From NCBI GenBank assembly GCA_016800925.1, contig JABCPU010000016.1:310001-374000 (forward strand): 64,000 nucleotides of DNA, given 5' to 3'. Positions 1-13,000 of the stretch are shown in pieces. The first letter of the stretch is position 1. Every line of letters starts with the position of its first letter. Source of the DNA: Suillus spraguei. Its lineage: Eukaryota > Basidiomycota > Agaricomycetes > Boletales > Suillaceae. The notes under the pieces are model-generated. The model did not search any database. It was not told the DNA's origin and saw nothing but the letters and a program-made list of their open reading frames with translations. The translations under genes and the position numbers were made by a program.

Positions 1-225
1 ATCAGACGCTTTGATTGCTTTAATGCTGGCTGGCCTTTCCTTTCCTTCATTCTTTTGCTCCCCCAGGCACTTCAAATTAACAGTGTATCACTGAGATTCA
101 TGTCCTCCGTCCTTTTCAATTGAAGTCTCCTTGTATTCTAACATCCAGGATTATTACCCCTCAGGACAGACCCGCTGTATAATTTATACGCTGCCAGGGC
201 ACAGTAAGCCCTCACATTCTTTTAC

Positions 226-2577
226 ATGTCTTCCACTCGACATTGGTTTTCAAAACGTGTCACAACTCCTAAAACTCCCACTTTCAATGACTTGGACCGT
301 TCAGCATCAACTGAAAAACTCCCAATACATGTCGAAAGTTCAAAGCACTCCGATAACTTCAAATTCAGTTCTTTTGCGTCTGTCATGGGCAGAAAGTCCA
401 AAAAGTCGCGCCCGACTTTAGCTATTCCTGATCCTCCACTACCATCCCTCGTTTCTGCCCCTGCAGGCTATTCGAATCCTCGCCAGTACACTAATAGGCC
501 TCCCGCCAAATCAATTTCATCCACTCTCCGCTCCGGAGACGACTCTCTCGAACCTAGGACCCCTCCCGATGTCCAGACAGATCGTGTTTCATTCCCTCGC
601 TCGGTTTTGACACTGTCAGACCCTGATCCTTTCGCATCAGGCGGTATCTCTGTGCCCCGAAGCATCTTAGACCGGGGTAGAATATCCGCCTACTCCGGTA
701 CTTCAGCACATGATGTGTTTCCAAATAAAGACGAAGTCGATTTTTTGCAACATCCATCGCATCTCTCGATGTCCTCACAGTCTCACAGTGACGGTCACAA
801 TACGATATCATCACTGGAATCTATTGGGCCATTTTTATCTCCTATAGCGGACGGTCGGGGCACATCACCTAGGTAGGGACCTTTTGCTCTTGTAGAAAGA
901 AATTGTCGTCCTCAACTTATTTAGTAGAGAAACGTTCAAGAGATAATAGACGATCGAAAAATTCTAGAAAGTCCCGTGCATTGCAACTCTTTTGATAAAT
1001 CATCTAAACCTTCGCTGTCAAAGCATGGGTCTGCAATAACCTTGACTGATCAGAGTCGCAAAGGTCCCCCAGATTTGCCTGCTGTGACTGTACGATCCAC
1101 AATTTATCCGAGATGCTATACGGCGCCTAACCCGTTCCAGGGTGCACCGAGGACTGTGTCTCGAAAGAAGTCTACTCCTGCCTCTGCCGAAGTATATATT
1201 CGCTCTCGTACCCTCAGCCGCCAGCAATCCATATCTCGTCCTGCTCCAGCTTGTGAACTTCCTCCGCCTCCTATAATGTCACGTGTCATATCCGCTCCCG
1301 CGGATGACGGTCCCGAAAGTAAAATTCCGTTATCGGCGGATGGGAGTTCTTCCGGGATATTGTGCGCTTCAGCAACCTGGCGGATCCAAGACCTGGATGA
1401 AATTAATAATCAACGTTATCGACCATATAAAGAGACTAGCCTAGGCTTTGTTCGTGACCTCGAAACTCAGCGCCAACCGGTAAAGGAGTTAAGCCGCATT
1501 CATGTCGGGGACGCCACGGACTCGCCTCCACCACCATTATCTTTCCACCAGCTGAAGAAGTCTATGTCGCATTCAACCTTGCAAAAGGCTAAATCAGGCT
1601 CAAGCGGTACGCAAGAATTTTTTAAAGGAGACAAGGGCTTGAAGAAACATCACTCTTTTCATCGTTCACGCGTCCACACACTCCCTATACCAGCCCCCCC
1701 TTCCACACCACCCTCTCACGATCCTTTACCAACTGAAAGTAATATACCACCGCTCCCACGTCGTCACACTGTCGTGCGAAAACGTATTTTTTCGGGCTCT
1801 AGGAAATCGTCAACAGCAATAACAGATGAAGATTTACGCTCGGTATTCAGTCTTCCAACAGAAGCAGGACGCTCCCACTTAGTTTCACCCAGAACCGTTG
1901 TATCCTTACTCGACGAGCCTTCTTCAGAATCGCTTGCATTGGATATAGTGTACCCAGCTGCGGAGTTTACCCCGCAATATATCATGTCCCCCGCGGAAAT
2001 GTTGAAGATGGAGGCAATCGTGCAGGGTGAATTTGACGCCAAGTACGGAGAGGTCCTACGAAATCCCCAGCGTGCTACATTTGCATCGACGCCTATGTAT
2101 GGTGCCGTGTATAGGAAAGAAGGCCTGAAGACGACTCTGTCGTCTTTTCGGCCATCGGCCCCTATTCGCAGCGCATCAATTGCTTCCAAGGGACCCACGC
2201 CTAGATCATTTCCACGTCCCTCCACTGCACAAACACCTTTGTCGACGTCGACGTCCCAGTCATCATCCACAATAGTTAGTCTATCACCCCCACCACGTCC
2301 ACGAGCTCGTCCACATACCGCCGACAGGATGTACCATGAAGACTTATTTAACAGGCGGTCAAGCAGTGTCCCATTCATCCCTCTATCGCCGCCGCCGCGC
2401 CAAAAGTGTTCAATTGCAATTCGAACACCATCTGCTGTATGCGACACGGCGGTACCCCGGCGATCCGTAATTAGGAAGCCCTCCTTCCTGGAGATTGCAG
2501 ATGACACCAGTTGCTGTGAGGGTAGCTTCCTGGATTTTGACAGTGGCAAAGAGTCTTTTGATTTCTTCGACCGATGA
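226..2577 (+). CDS. Ser/Pro-rich protein of unknown function
   Basis: I do not recognise this gene. Two exons join into one reading frame if a 57-nt intron is removed at 873-929 (donor GTAGGG, acceptor TAGAG), giving roughly 760 residues. The protein is low in complexity, rich in Ser, Pro, Arg and Thr, with short proline runs (LPPPPIMS, SPPPRPRARP) and basic patches. It has no membrane helix and no catalytic motif that I can see. Such composition suggests a disordered scaffold or regulatory protein; that is inference. The chosen start is the ATG at 226, and an upstream exon cannot be excluded. It converges on SLA2 across a short gap. The non-pyrimidine base before the AG makes the exact acceptor uncertain. 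Confidence 0.55.
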
Positions 2578-2970
2578 AGAAGATGATGGAATTCTATCAT
2601 TTGATCCATCCTTTTTTCTGATAGACACGCTCTTTAAATCAATCAATTATTCAGTCCGTTATTCTTACGCTACCTAACTTACTGCTCAGACATTAATATA
2701 CTGACACCTTCAACGCATTGTCTTAGTAGTTTAAGCCGTACTACATTTTTACTACTCCTTCGTCATCACTCCTTATACCGACGGTCTCTGTGCTACCGTC
2801 TTTGTTAGATACAGTTTTCCCTTTTGAGAGGGGAAAGTGCTAGACCAATGGCCTTTTGGAACGGAGTGCATTATGTGGTTGCATTTGGGTCGCGGATCCT
2901 CCTGGTAATTCCACAAGTAAGTCAATTAAAAGAATACTACCTAAGTCATACATCATATTCCAGTTATCCA
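2578..2970. other. Convergent intergenic spacer
   Basis: This A/T-rich spacer between the stop of the Ser/Pro-rich gene and the stop of SLA2 holds the two 3' ends. I see no gene or repeat in it. Confidence 0.5.
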
Positions 2971-5900
2971 TCAATCCGTTCCATCAGTGTGATAACCCGC
3001 ACGCCTCATCGCGCCCAAACGATGTCTTGCTGCACCAAGATCCTTCTCCAGCTTCAAAATCTCGACTTGCTGCTCCATCTCGCGTCTCTTGTACTCCAGT
3101 ACAGCCATGTTCTTGTAGTCCATATCCTCTTCAACTACCTGCTTCGCAGAGACTGCCTTCACTTGTCTGACAAGCGCTTTGCATGCTTCCGTCACCGCTT
3201 TTGCAGCAAGCTCGAGGCGCTCCTGAGTCTTAGACATCAAGTTGGCCTTGACACGGGAGGCTGCTACGAGTTGGGCGGTGGCTGCCGCCACCTCATTCGA
3301 TGCCACGATCAGCTGTTCAAGGGAATGTGTGCCCGATAGTACACCATCCGCGCTCTCTATAAGAAGGTTGGTAGCAAACGCCACAGCTTTAGCAGCTGAA
3401 ATAAGACCCTCCGTCCATCTGTTGTTCCGCTTGTAGAACTGCTGGACTGAGCTTGAACCCTTGCCTTGTGAAACGATTTCTTGCTGAGATTCTGTGGCGG
3501 CTTTGATGAGTCTTGCGATGGCACTTGTGATTGCCATGGCGGCGGACAGGATAGAATCATGGACCTGCAGATCAACAGCGCTGAACCGTGCGGAGTCGCG
3601 GGGACGAGACATGAGCTCCTGCAAACGCTGGGTAGCAGCTTCTATGGCTGCCGCAGCGCTCTGCATTTCGTGCTCGACAATATCACCGATGTCACCATTG
3701 GCCCGTGCCAAAGCACCACCCTTGGTACCTTTGGGTATGAGCGTGTCAACGACTTCTGAGAGACGAGTAAGAGCAGTTCGCGCTTCGCTGTTGTTGCGCA
3801 TCGAAACTTCCTTCCGCTGTGCGGGTTGCAGAAGATCGAGCTTGTAGGACTGCAGGTTCAAGAAGAAGCGCAGACCAACGTCACCAGCGCTCTTAGCTAC
3901 TGCGACGATCTTGTCCGAGGCATCATCGTCGTTAGCAAGTCGCGTGACACCTTTGCAGTTGATGAGAACATCCGACAGGACCTGCGCGAATTCATTGGCG
4001 CCCTTAATGACGTCAACGTAATCCCCTCCGACATCGCCACTGAGGTGGAGATTAAAGACCATCGCGAAATCAGTGGCGTTATTTATAGCCTTCTCGATCA
4101 TTGATAATGTGTACTCCGGCGTGGAATTGACATTGCCAGCCTGAGTTGGTGACTCGAGCTCGTAGATAGCGTCATCGACTTTCTGTACGCAGGCCTGTAG
4201 GATTGAATCTGCGACACGAGTGAGCATGTTACGAGGTACACGTAGCACTCGAATAGTACATACCGATGACCTGGTTGAGCTTCTTTCGGTTGTCAAGAAT
4301 AAGGGTGTCGATTTGGGCATTCGTTGCTTCTTCGCTGAGACCTTGGTTCTGCAAGAATACCATCACTGTCAGTAAATGGAATGGAGGGACGCAAACAGAC
4401 CTGCTGTGCTTCAGAAAGCGACTGGATGGTGTTATCCATACCCTCTTGAAGGATCAAGATTTCTTGATCCTTCTCATCTCTCAGACGCTCCATGTCACCA
4501 CTAGCATTGTTTAGTTTTACGAGTAGATCATCGATTTGCATTTGCTTGGACTACAACAAAAATATTAGAGAAATCGGAAAAGAAAAAGATGAGTGTAACA
4601 TACCCTTAATGAATCCTCGAGCTCTGTGAGCTGACGGTTATACTTGCCCAACACATTCGATACCTCGGAACTCTTGGAGCGTGTGGCATCCTCAGCGCGC
4701 TCGTTCGCGAAATTGATCTCGCGGCGCAGGCGGTCAATTTCGTCTTTGTGTGAGGATTTCTGGCGATCGATATCAAAGCGTGCCCGGTCGCGTTCACGAA
4801 TCATATCAGCCAGTTCTAGGTTTTTAGCCTTCAGGTCGCGTTCCATACGCTCCATGCGATCTACGGCCTCCTGCGCTGAATTAGCCTTGAGTTGCAGTTG
4901 CTTGAACTTCGCAAGCATGTCCAGGTGTTCAGTCCGTAACTGGCTGTAGAGTTTTGCCAGTGCTTCGTATTTGTTCCGCCAAAGGTTCACTTGGTCCTGG
5001 AGTTGGTTGATTAAACCGTCCTTCGATGCCATTTGTGCATGAATATTGGATGTTACTCCACCGAGCTCGCCCTCCAGCGCTTTGACCCGCTATCGAATTT
5101 ATGAGCACGTGAGACTTAAGTCATACGCATTACTTACTCGATCGTATTGTTCCAGAAGCAGCTGGTCGCGCTCGTACTGCCCCCTCATAGCCAGCAGCTC
5201 ACGCTCATAATCACTGACCTGCTGAGCAGCTTGGTTATTGTACTGCATCATCTGCTGCTGCATAAGCTGCTCCTGTGCAAGGCGCTCCCGCTCTGCCTGT
5301 TCTCGTTGCCGTTGTTCAAATTCACGCTGCTGTTGTGCCTCGAGGTCCAGCCTCTGACGTTCCTCGGCTTCACGTTGTGCGCGTAAAGCATTCTGCTGGT
5401 CTTCGTATTGTTTGAGCATACGTGCTTGCTCATTGACAACAGATGCGTCAGGTGCAGGTGAAGGTGCAGCAGGGGGAGGAGCTGGTGAAGCTACAGTAGT
5501 TTTGGGTCTCGCGGGGAGGTCAGGGGCACCTCCGGTATCTAACAGGTTCGGAGGTTCCTATCCGGGATATCAACGTGGGACATGACAGGAACCGTCATAG
5601 CATACCTGACCCAGTTTAGGAACGTTTATCAAGCCAGTCAGGTATTTGAGATTTGAACACTCGTAGTAGAATTTTCTTAAATTATAGTGTTGCGAGTTAA
5701 ACCGCTGGCGGAGAGGTTCCAGTGCGTCGTGGTCATTCGTTCCTGAGAAATTGGTGAGTTTCAACAAGACATAGCTGTGATGTCCTTACTTCGGTGCATG
5801 GCGCGAAGCATGCTTGTAATGAATCGATAAATACCCCAGCTTTCCTTGACCAGGGGCACTAGTGCAGAGATACGACATTCATTATTGGCAGAGTGCCTAA

Positions 5901-6753
5901 AGTGAGAAAACACCATCCGCTGGAACGATTCGATTTGGTCCTGAAGGCCCATGAGGTCTGAGATGGTTTCATAACTATTAAAGTCGTCGATATAAATCAG
6001 CATCTAGTGATGGGTAGATACTTACCCCTCATTGGGGTCATCGATGCCTTTCAACGAGATGTATTCCTCGTACTCAAACAACCCATTAAATTCTGGTCTC
6101 AGACGATGGAAACGCAATTTGGCTAGAATAAACTGGACGTAGGTTTTGATTAATGGTCCATAACCTAGGGACAGGGTCACATGACATGTGTGACTCGCAA
6201 ACAGAAGCCTTACCACGTTGACCTTCTGTGGCAACAGTCCTGGCGCAAGTCTCTAACCATCCCGCTTGGCCATGAGCCTCCTTTATTGTCTGAAGGTAGA
6301 CCAACAGTTAGGTGCTAGCAACCATCGGTGAGCAAGTCACACACCACAGGATGGCCTTCTTGCAACACTTTATGTACAGTAATGAGAGCCTTGAAAGTTT
6401 GGACTTCATCAGACAAGATAGGCTGCACCCGTAAACCGCTCCAGAAAGATATTGAACTATGATAATCCCAAGTGTAAACAATGCATTCTTTAGCGAGGTT
6501 AACGAGATTGCTGATTGAAAAGGTTGGACACGTACTTCGGACATGCTTCTGTTTAGGAGCAGACTCCTCTGGGCTTGTTGCTTTCTTGATATTGATCACG
6601 AGCTCGTTCTCCGCCTTGTCCTTGTCGACCGGCCTAGTGGGGTAGTGGACCTCGTCACCATCAATATCGAAGTTCGGACGTCGTCGGGTAGACCTGCATA
6701 ATCTGGGTTGTGAGTCATTCTCAAACCGTCTTTCGGTTGCGTTCAACGTACAT
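2971..6753 (-). CDS. SLA2: SLA2/HIP1R-type endocytic clathrin-actin adaptor
   Basis: This gene encodes the adaptor that links PIP2-rich endocytic sites and clathrin coats to the actin cytoskeleton. The N-terminus carries an ANTH domain (INIKKATS, then CIVYTWDYHSS, FKALITVHKVLQEGHPV and GWLETCARTV). A Pro/Ala segment follows, then a long Gln/Glu/Arg coiled coil encoded at about 4.4-5.45 kb. The C-terminus is the talin-like I/LWEQ (THATCH) actin-binding domain at about 2971-4215. About eleven short introns are present and the product is near 1070 residues, normal for the family. The start codon appears to be split: AT at 6753-6752, a 58-nt intron (donor GTACGT), then G at 6693, giving MSTRRRPNFD. 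It shares a 142-bp divergent promoter with SHY1. Confidence 0.93.
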
Positions 6754-6895
6754 GTATGCCCAATGCCAATAATTAGATTGAAGAGAAGGAACGAATGAAC
6801 TTGAGCGAGAGAAAGCCCCGCAGCCGTGTCAGTACCCGTGGGAATTAAAGCCTACTTACCAGTAGACCGTATTAACCTGGCTCTCTCACATAAAT
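6754..6895. promoter_or_regulatory. Divergent promoter SLA2/SHY1
   Basis: Only 142 bp separate the two start codons, so both promoters and 5' leaders must share this stretch. I see no strong TATA box. Confidence 0.5.
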
Positions 6896-7918
6896 ATGCT
6901 ACAGCGGTTAGCTGCATCGAAGTCAAGGTGGCGGGATACTATCATGAAAACGCGTAGATGGCTTCACAGCGGTGAGGACTCACAAGCAGCACAATCTTAT
7001 ACTGCACGCAAGAATTCTTGGTTCAGCCCGACAATCTTCGTGCTAGGATTTATCCCGGTTTTCACCTTCGCCTTGGGAACTTGGCAGATGCAACGTTTAC
7101 AATGGAAAGTGGCTTTGATAGATGAGCTTCAGGAGAAACTTCATCGAGAGCCGATCCTTCTTCCAAAGCGGGTAAAGTGCGTACATCACACATCATTACA
7201 GGGTCGAGGCTGAGTAGGTCACCGAGTAAGTCTCTCTGTCGTTCCAGAGTTCGTCTATCGTCGGGTGTTACTCCGTGGTAGATGGGATCATAAACACTCC
7301 ATGCTCCTAGGTCCTCGCGTCCTGGAGGGCTCGCATGGTCATCATGTTGTCACACCGTTGATCAGGTCTGATGGAACAACCGTCCTCGTTGATCGCGGTT
7401 TCGTTGCAAAAGAATTCGCCGATGCCAATACCTTCGAACGAGAGGAAGCAGGCGAGGTTGAAATTTTGGGGATGTTAAGAGCATCTCATACCCGAAACAG
7501 TTTCACCCCGGACAACAAACCAGCCGAAGGCACCTGGTACTGGGCTGACGTTGATGCTATGGCAGACTACGCTGGTGGCGAAGCAGAACATGTACAGCCA
7601 GTATTCGTAGAACAGATTTATGGTGCGCACCCTAGTGTCCACTTTGTGCCGACTATCAATATTAGTTTTCAGATGGCTCCTCTCAGGACGCCGCATTGCG
7701 TCTGAGTAAGGGTATACCACTTGGACGCGCAGCTTCTGTTGACGTTCGTAATGCTCACCTTTCATACGTTATCACATGGTTAGCATCAGTTCGAAACTGT
7801 TATTGGCATACTGATGAATCATGACAGGTTCTCCCTCTCTGCCTTCACTACAGCTATGTTGGCGCGACTTGTATTGAAGCGAAGAGCTCAAAATCACCCC
7901 CGCCCACTACCAAGGTGA
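6896..7918 (+). CDS. SHY1: SURF1/SHY1 cytochrome c oxidase assembly factor
   Basis: SURF1 proteins sit in the mitochondrial inner membrane and help assemble cytochrome c oxidase, around heme insertion into Cox1. The first exon has an Arg/Ser-rich presequence and then the first membrane helix with the family motif (FALGTWQMQRLQWK). The middle holds FVYRRV, HSMLLGPR and VLVDRGFV. The last exons give SYVITW followed by a second hydrophobic helix. Introns lie at about 7170-7248, 7623-7672 (50 nt) and 7779-7827 (49 nt). The first junction is ambiguous because the best donor needs a CAGAG acceptor to hold frame. Size is about 280 residues, normal for the family. Confidence 0.9.
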
Positions 7919-8336
7919 CGAAACATTGTACATACGGACACTGCAGGTGGCTCTTGCAGGCTATAATCTACCGTTTTCTCGCCATTTCTGTCCACTAGTG
8001 ACTCATCATATCTCGTACAGTGTGAGATGATCAAAACAGAGCTGCTTATTATGCATTAAAGTAAACACTGTTGAAACGACGATGGATGCCCACTGTGGAT
8101 ACTAGTACTGGCCACTGCGAGTACCTCAGAAGTGCGCTGCAGGTCTGTCAATTCCATGCTATTGTGTTGCTATTGCTTGTGTTTTCACTGGTGGATTGCT
8201 ACTGTTCAGAGTTGTGGATGGATGCCACTCGCGTGTGTTGCACTCCTATTTAACTTCCCTTCCTCTGTAATCCACTTTTCTCATCTCACACCCGCCAAGT
8301 CATCATCCCCAACCGTCTCTCAACTTTCTATTTCCT
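7919..8336. other. Intergenic region
   Basis: No gene is supported here. The last 90 bases before the next start are pyrimidine-rich, with an A/T element (CTATTTAACT) near 8248, as expected for a fungal promoter and leader. Confidence 0.4.
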
Positions 8337-9808
8337 ATGACCGCCCCGATGTCTTTCAACACTGTTGCTCTGTATGGCTGCCCTCAGGTTGTCCCTTCCC
8401 CATGCCAGACTCGCCACGAGCCACTTCCCCCGCGCCGGCCGCGAGCTTCTTCGATGACACAGGACGCAAACACTCGACGGCATCGTAGTGCGCAGCGAAT
8501 ACTAGGCTTGCACCCAACAGACAACTTCCAACCACATATTCTCAGCCAAGAGTACTCATCCATGTGGGATGATGTCGAGGTTCAGAATGATCGGGCTATG
8601 GCAGCCAGAGAACAAGGTATGTCAACTTTTTTTATTTACTTGTAATGTCTTGGCCTAATCTCATGGCGGGATTCAGGGTTGGCGTGTCGGCTGCGAGTCG
8701 AGCGTTCCCCCGATTATGAGCAACACATTCGTGAGAATAAGAAGCACAAATGCGTCTCTTTCGACATTGAGCGAGGGAGTCGTGCATCTATTGACAGAAA
8801 GCGTGCACGGCATGAACCTGTCGATCGCAAACGAGGGGGTCGTGTGTCTCTTGACCGACCGCAAGAACACCCTGCATTTATTGATTACGAACGAGAGCGC
8901 CGTGCATTTGTTGGCCACGAGGACACCGTGTCGACCGCGAGCAACAGCGTCGTGAATCTGTTGATCGCGAACGAGAACGTGGTGTTTCTATCGACCGGAG
9001 ACACGATCGTGATCGCGACATGTCAATTGGACGACATGGCCAGTATGAATATGTTTCTAGGATGTTTCCTAGGCCAACAGTTTGTGCTGCGTCCTTCGAG
9101 CCTCCTGCCACAGGTTCTGAATCCCGTCCTCGCAAATCTGAATCTGTGATGGTTCCCCGTCCACCAGTGTCCGCTGTCTCCTTCAAGCCTCCTACTACAG
9201 GTCCCCAATCCCGTCATCGCAAATTTGATTCTGAATCTGTGGCGTTTTCCCGTTCACCAGTTTGTGCCGTCTCCTTAAAGCCTCCTACCACGAGTCCCCA
9301 ATCTCGTCATCGCAATTCTGATGCTGATTCTGTGACGTTTCCCCGTCCACCGGTCTGCGCTGTGTCCTTCAAGCCTCCTACTACAGGTCCCCAATCTTGT
9401 CATTTTCGTTCATCTTCGTTCGACTACGCGACTGGTTACGATTACTCTGGTGAACGCCAACATCACGTATATGTTTTGTCTCCAAGTGGTGCGTTTCATA
9501 CCTTGGTCCATGGATTTTTCTAACTCTGTCACGTGTAACATGTAGCTCCAGCTCCACAGATGCATGTGCCTCCACGACGACGTGATCGCACTGCCTCGGT
9601 GGAGGCGGTTCGTCGCCTTCCTTTCCTCAGCCCCAAGGTCCCTCCGTTTGAAAAATCCAAGCCCTCGGGGCTAACCCGCTTCAATCCTTCAACAGGCTGC
9701 GCTCGGCGACAATATCTGCTTCGCAGAAGATCCGCGGCAAAACTGCTGGCAGAGCATGATCTTGTTTCTGTGTCCCACATCCCTTTATTTATTAATTTAG
9801 ACTCATAG
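8337..9808 (+). CDS. Orphan Arg/Asp-rich repeat protein, frame broken once
   Basis: I do not recognise this gene. Three exons are visible: 8337-8614, about 8677-9492, and about 9545-9808. Both introns have good donors (GTATGT, GTGCGT) and phase-matched acceptors. The central exon first encodes a degenerate Arg/Asp/Glu repeat of roughly 14 residues (RASIDRKRARHEPVDRKR), then about 3.5 tandem copies of a 31-residue unit around AVSFKPPTTGPQSRHR. The repeat continues from frame 3 into frame 2 between about 8905 and 8945. This implies one missing base, or two extra, inside the exon. The tail is basic (YLLRRRSAAKLL). No membrane or catalytic motif is seen. The frame break may be a sequencing error or a true lesion. 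Confidence 0.5.
9083..9424 (+). repeat. 93-bp coding tandem repeat, about 3.5 copies
   Basis: Units begin at 9083 (87 bp), 9170 (93 bp), 9263 (93 bp) and 9356 (partial). Each encodes a variant of CAVSFKPPTTGPQSRHR followed by an acidic/Ser stretch and PRPPV. The copies are similar but not identical. Confidence 0.85.
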
Positions 9809-10056
9809 ACTTGCCTTTTCACATGATACAACCATGAATTTACATAGGACATGGACATAACCTAGATATCTTAGCTAGAGTGCTGTGCACATAGGTACCG
9901 CTTTTGACTCCTGACCTCATTGTAATCACACGGAAATGTCTTGGCACGTATATATCCCTTATTTCCATACAAAGCAAATATTCGTCCTGATGGCACACAA
10001 CCGCTTTTGTCCTTCAATCCTTTCGTAGTCGTTGCACTTAGCTTGGTTCTCCGCAA

Positions 10057-13000
10057 GTGAATGGCAGAACCAGGCCCAGGCCAGGCCCTGCTCCGTCGAC
10101 AAGCTTTAGTCAAACAACAACTCCTAAGCACGACACTTCACCCCTTCCTCGCCTCCGCTTTCCAGACCAGTTCCTTGCCGCATCACCTCATGGAGAGTCG
10201 TCACGTTCATCCATAGGCTCCCCTGGTCCTCATATCTCACCAATGAAAGACTCGAAAGACCTGGGCGACGGAAATAGTCGTCTTCTTTCCAAGGACGTCA
10301 CTCTTGGAATCTTCCCTGAGATCTCTCCTTCGAAGAGATTTTCATCTCGCAGCGTTGAGTTACGGCGTAGGTCTAAGAGAATGAATCAGAGCAAAGGCTT
10401 GTCTGCTCTTAAGGACCCTTTTGTCGCTGAGTTCGAACCCTCAGCTTTCTCGGACGAATATGACTTGTGTGAGTCCCATGTTTCTACTTATATCTTAACA
10501 TTGACGGCCCACATTCATAACTTAGCTCATGAGGGCAAGTGTAATGATTGTTAGCTATGCGACTACTCATGGACGTATTCATCTAGACCCAAAGATCCTC
10601 CAAGATGTTCAGCGAGCCCTAGAACTACAATCTCGAAGGCGAGACCGCAAGTCATTCACCCCATCGCGGCAGCCAACTGTTATAGAAGGTCAAACCCTTA
10701 CTGAGCTGAGGCAGGATACATCTTTCCAACAGCCTCCTCCAACTTCTCTGCCGATTTTCACTCGTCCTTCACATCCTCCTTTGGACATTGACTTCAGCCC
10801 GTCTGTCCAGGCAGTTCCCCTTCACCCTGTCCCTCTTTCGTCGAATGCTGGTGCTACTTTAGATTGGACCGGGTCCCAGTCTGAAGAAGAAAAACTTGAA
10901 AAACGTTGGACGCTGGGAAAACGTAAAGGCAAAGACAGAGCCTCGTTTTCAAACAAAGCCGTATTGGAAAGGCAAGACACTCTTTTTGCGGGTGAGCTTG
11001 GAGACGGGTTGCTACATAATCACATGTTTATCTTGCTGCCCAGATAGGATTTCTAGGATCAGATCGAAAGCGAAACAGCCCACACTCCGCAAGGCGGCTA
11101 TTGTTAGCGACCAATTAGGACGGAGGTATAACCTTGTGAATAGTTCCATTTGAAGGAGGACCCCATCAACCTTGCGAAAGCCGCACGGTGGTACGCTGAT
11201 TCTGATCCGGGCACACAAGCCTGGTTAGATAGCGCCGAGCCACTTACTTGGCTCAAACACCTATTAGATAAAAATGGCGGTAAACGATCAAAATGGCATT
11301 TGTCAGCTTTGATCATAGAAGAATATGCTAAATCCAATAGGATGGACTCTAGTTTACCTATCATTCGCGACGATTGTACCTCTGCTCGGGGGGAATCACT
11401 GCCTTCGGATGCATCACCAATCCTTCCGTCATATCCCTTTCATCCGATCAGATCCTCCCCTTCGCTACATCATTCTTTCGGAGATTCACTCAGAAGAATA
11501 CGCTCTGCAAATGACCAAATTTCATTCGAGCCCAGAATCGACTCTGCGCGCAACTCGATATACGGCGATTACAAGAGGACCCCGGCTGATGAAAAGAGTC
11601 GAGGATTGCGTCATGTCATCCCGGCTCTCGTTGATGCCCGTAGTATCGCATCTACAACATCTCCTTACCGTCGCCAGAGCTCTCCAGGCGGACTTTCACC
11701 AGCTAGCAGTCGGCACCTTCCATTTGCTCAACAGATGCAGCGCCGGCAGGTGGAGAGTGATGAAGGATCTTCCTCTATCATCTACTCACAGTCAGAGGAC
11801 TACAGTGGGTCGTTTGCTGGCGTTGCTGGTCATCGTTGCAAGAGGCGCGATCGGAGGCAGCCTCATGCGCCTTCATCATATTTATCATCACCTCGTGAAT
11901 CGGGAACAGAGATCGATGGTCCCAGCCAGACGTTATATGTACACGAGGCGGCTTCTGCACCTATGGAGAATCTGTTGCACTCTGAACCGGCTTCAGAACG
12001 TGGGATTGAACTGCCTCCTGAATCTCAAGTTTCCGCCACCCCATCGCAAGCAATTACACGTCAAAGACTAATCCACCGGATGTCTCTTCCTATCCCTGAC
12101 GTACGACCGGAACGAAAGCAGCGCGAAGAAGCCGAGGAGGAAGAATTAGAGCATGAATATGAGAAGAAGTTGCAGTAAGTGTTTCTTTCCCTTTGAAGAC
12201 GTCTATAGCTTAAAAGGCCGACAGGATTTTAGATGAAGTTAAGGTGCAGAACCACCGGGTACGCCAGAAATTACAAAAGATTGCTGCAGAGGTCCGGGAA
12301 TACGACGCCCTACAAGTAAGGATGGCCAACACGTATGGTATTCCGCACCGAGGCCTGCCTGTAGAGCTTCTGGAAGCTTTTAACCAGGATCCTTCATCGG
12401 TTACTGGCGGGACCCGGGAACGGAAAGGGTGGAGGGCTGTCGAAGACGTACACACTCGCATTCTTCGGCAACAACAACTTTTCAGGATGTATCTTTCTGT
12501 TACCGAGAAAGATGTGGTGCCAGATAGCTTGCTCGATGAGCCCATATCGTCGCTTATGGATACGCTGGGTAAACTGGGTCATAAGAGGGAGGCTCTGGTG
12601 CACAAGCAGTTAGAAGTGGCTAGTTCTCTGGCGAAAGTCAAGAGTTTGCACACTCAAGTCAAGAACGAGTATAACACTGCTCTCTCGTGCACTTCAGTTG
12701 CTTACCCAGAGGTATAGTCACATTGTCTATTCTTTTGTCATACAGGTTATTGACCATTTTTCAGCTCTCTCAAATTATTGCACTGGAGGAAAGCTACAAG
12801 GATCAATACCACCATATTTGGGAGTTCGGAATGGACGCTTTGACTTTTATCCTCGACAGCGTTGCGCCGGTTTGGAGAAATTATGGGAGAACCATCGGCG
12901 AAGATATCACCGATTTCCTCATTATACCCTGGTATCGGAACGAGTTCACGGGAGAGCCAAAGCGCTACGATATCTTGTCGTTTCCTCGCCGTTCCATTCG

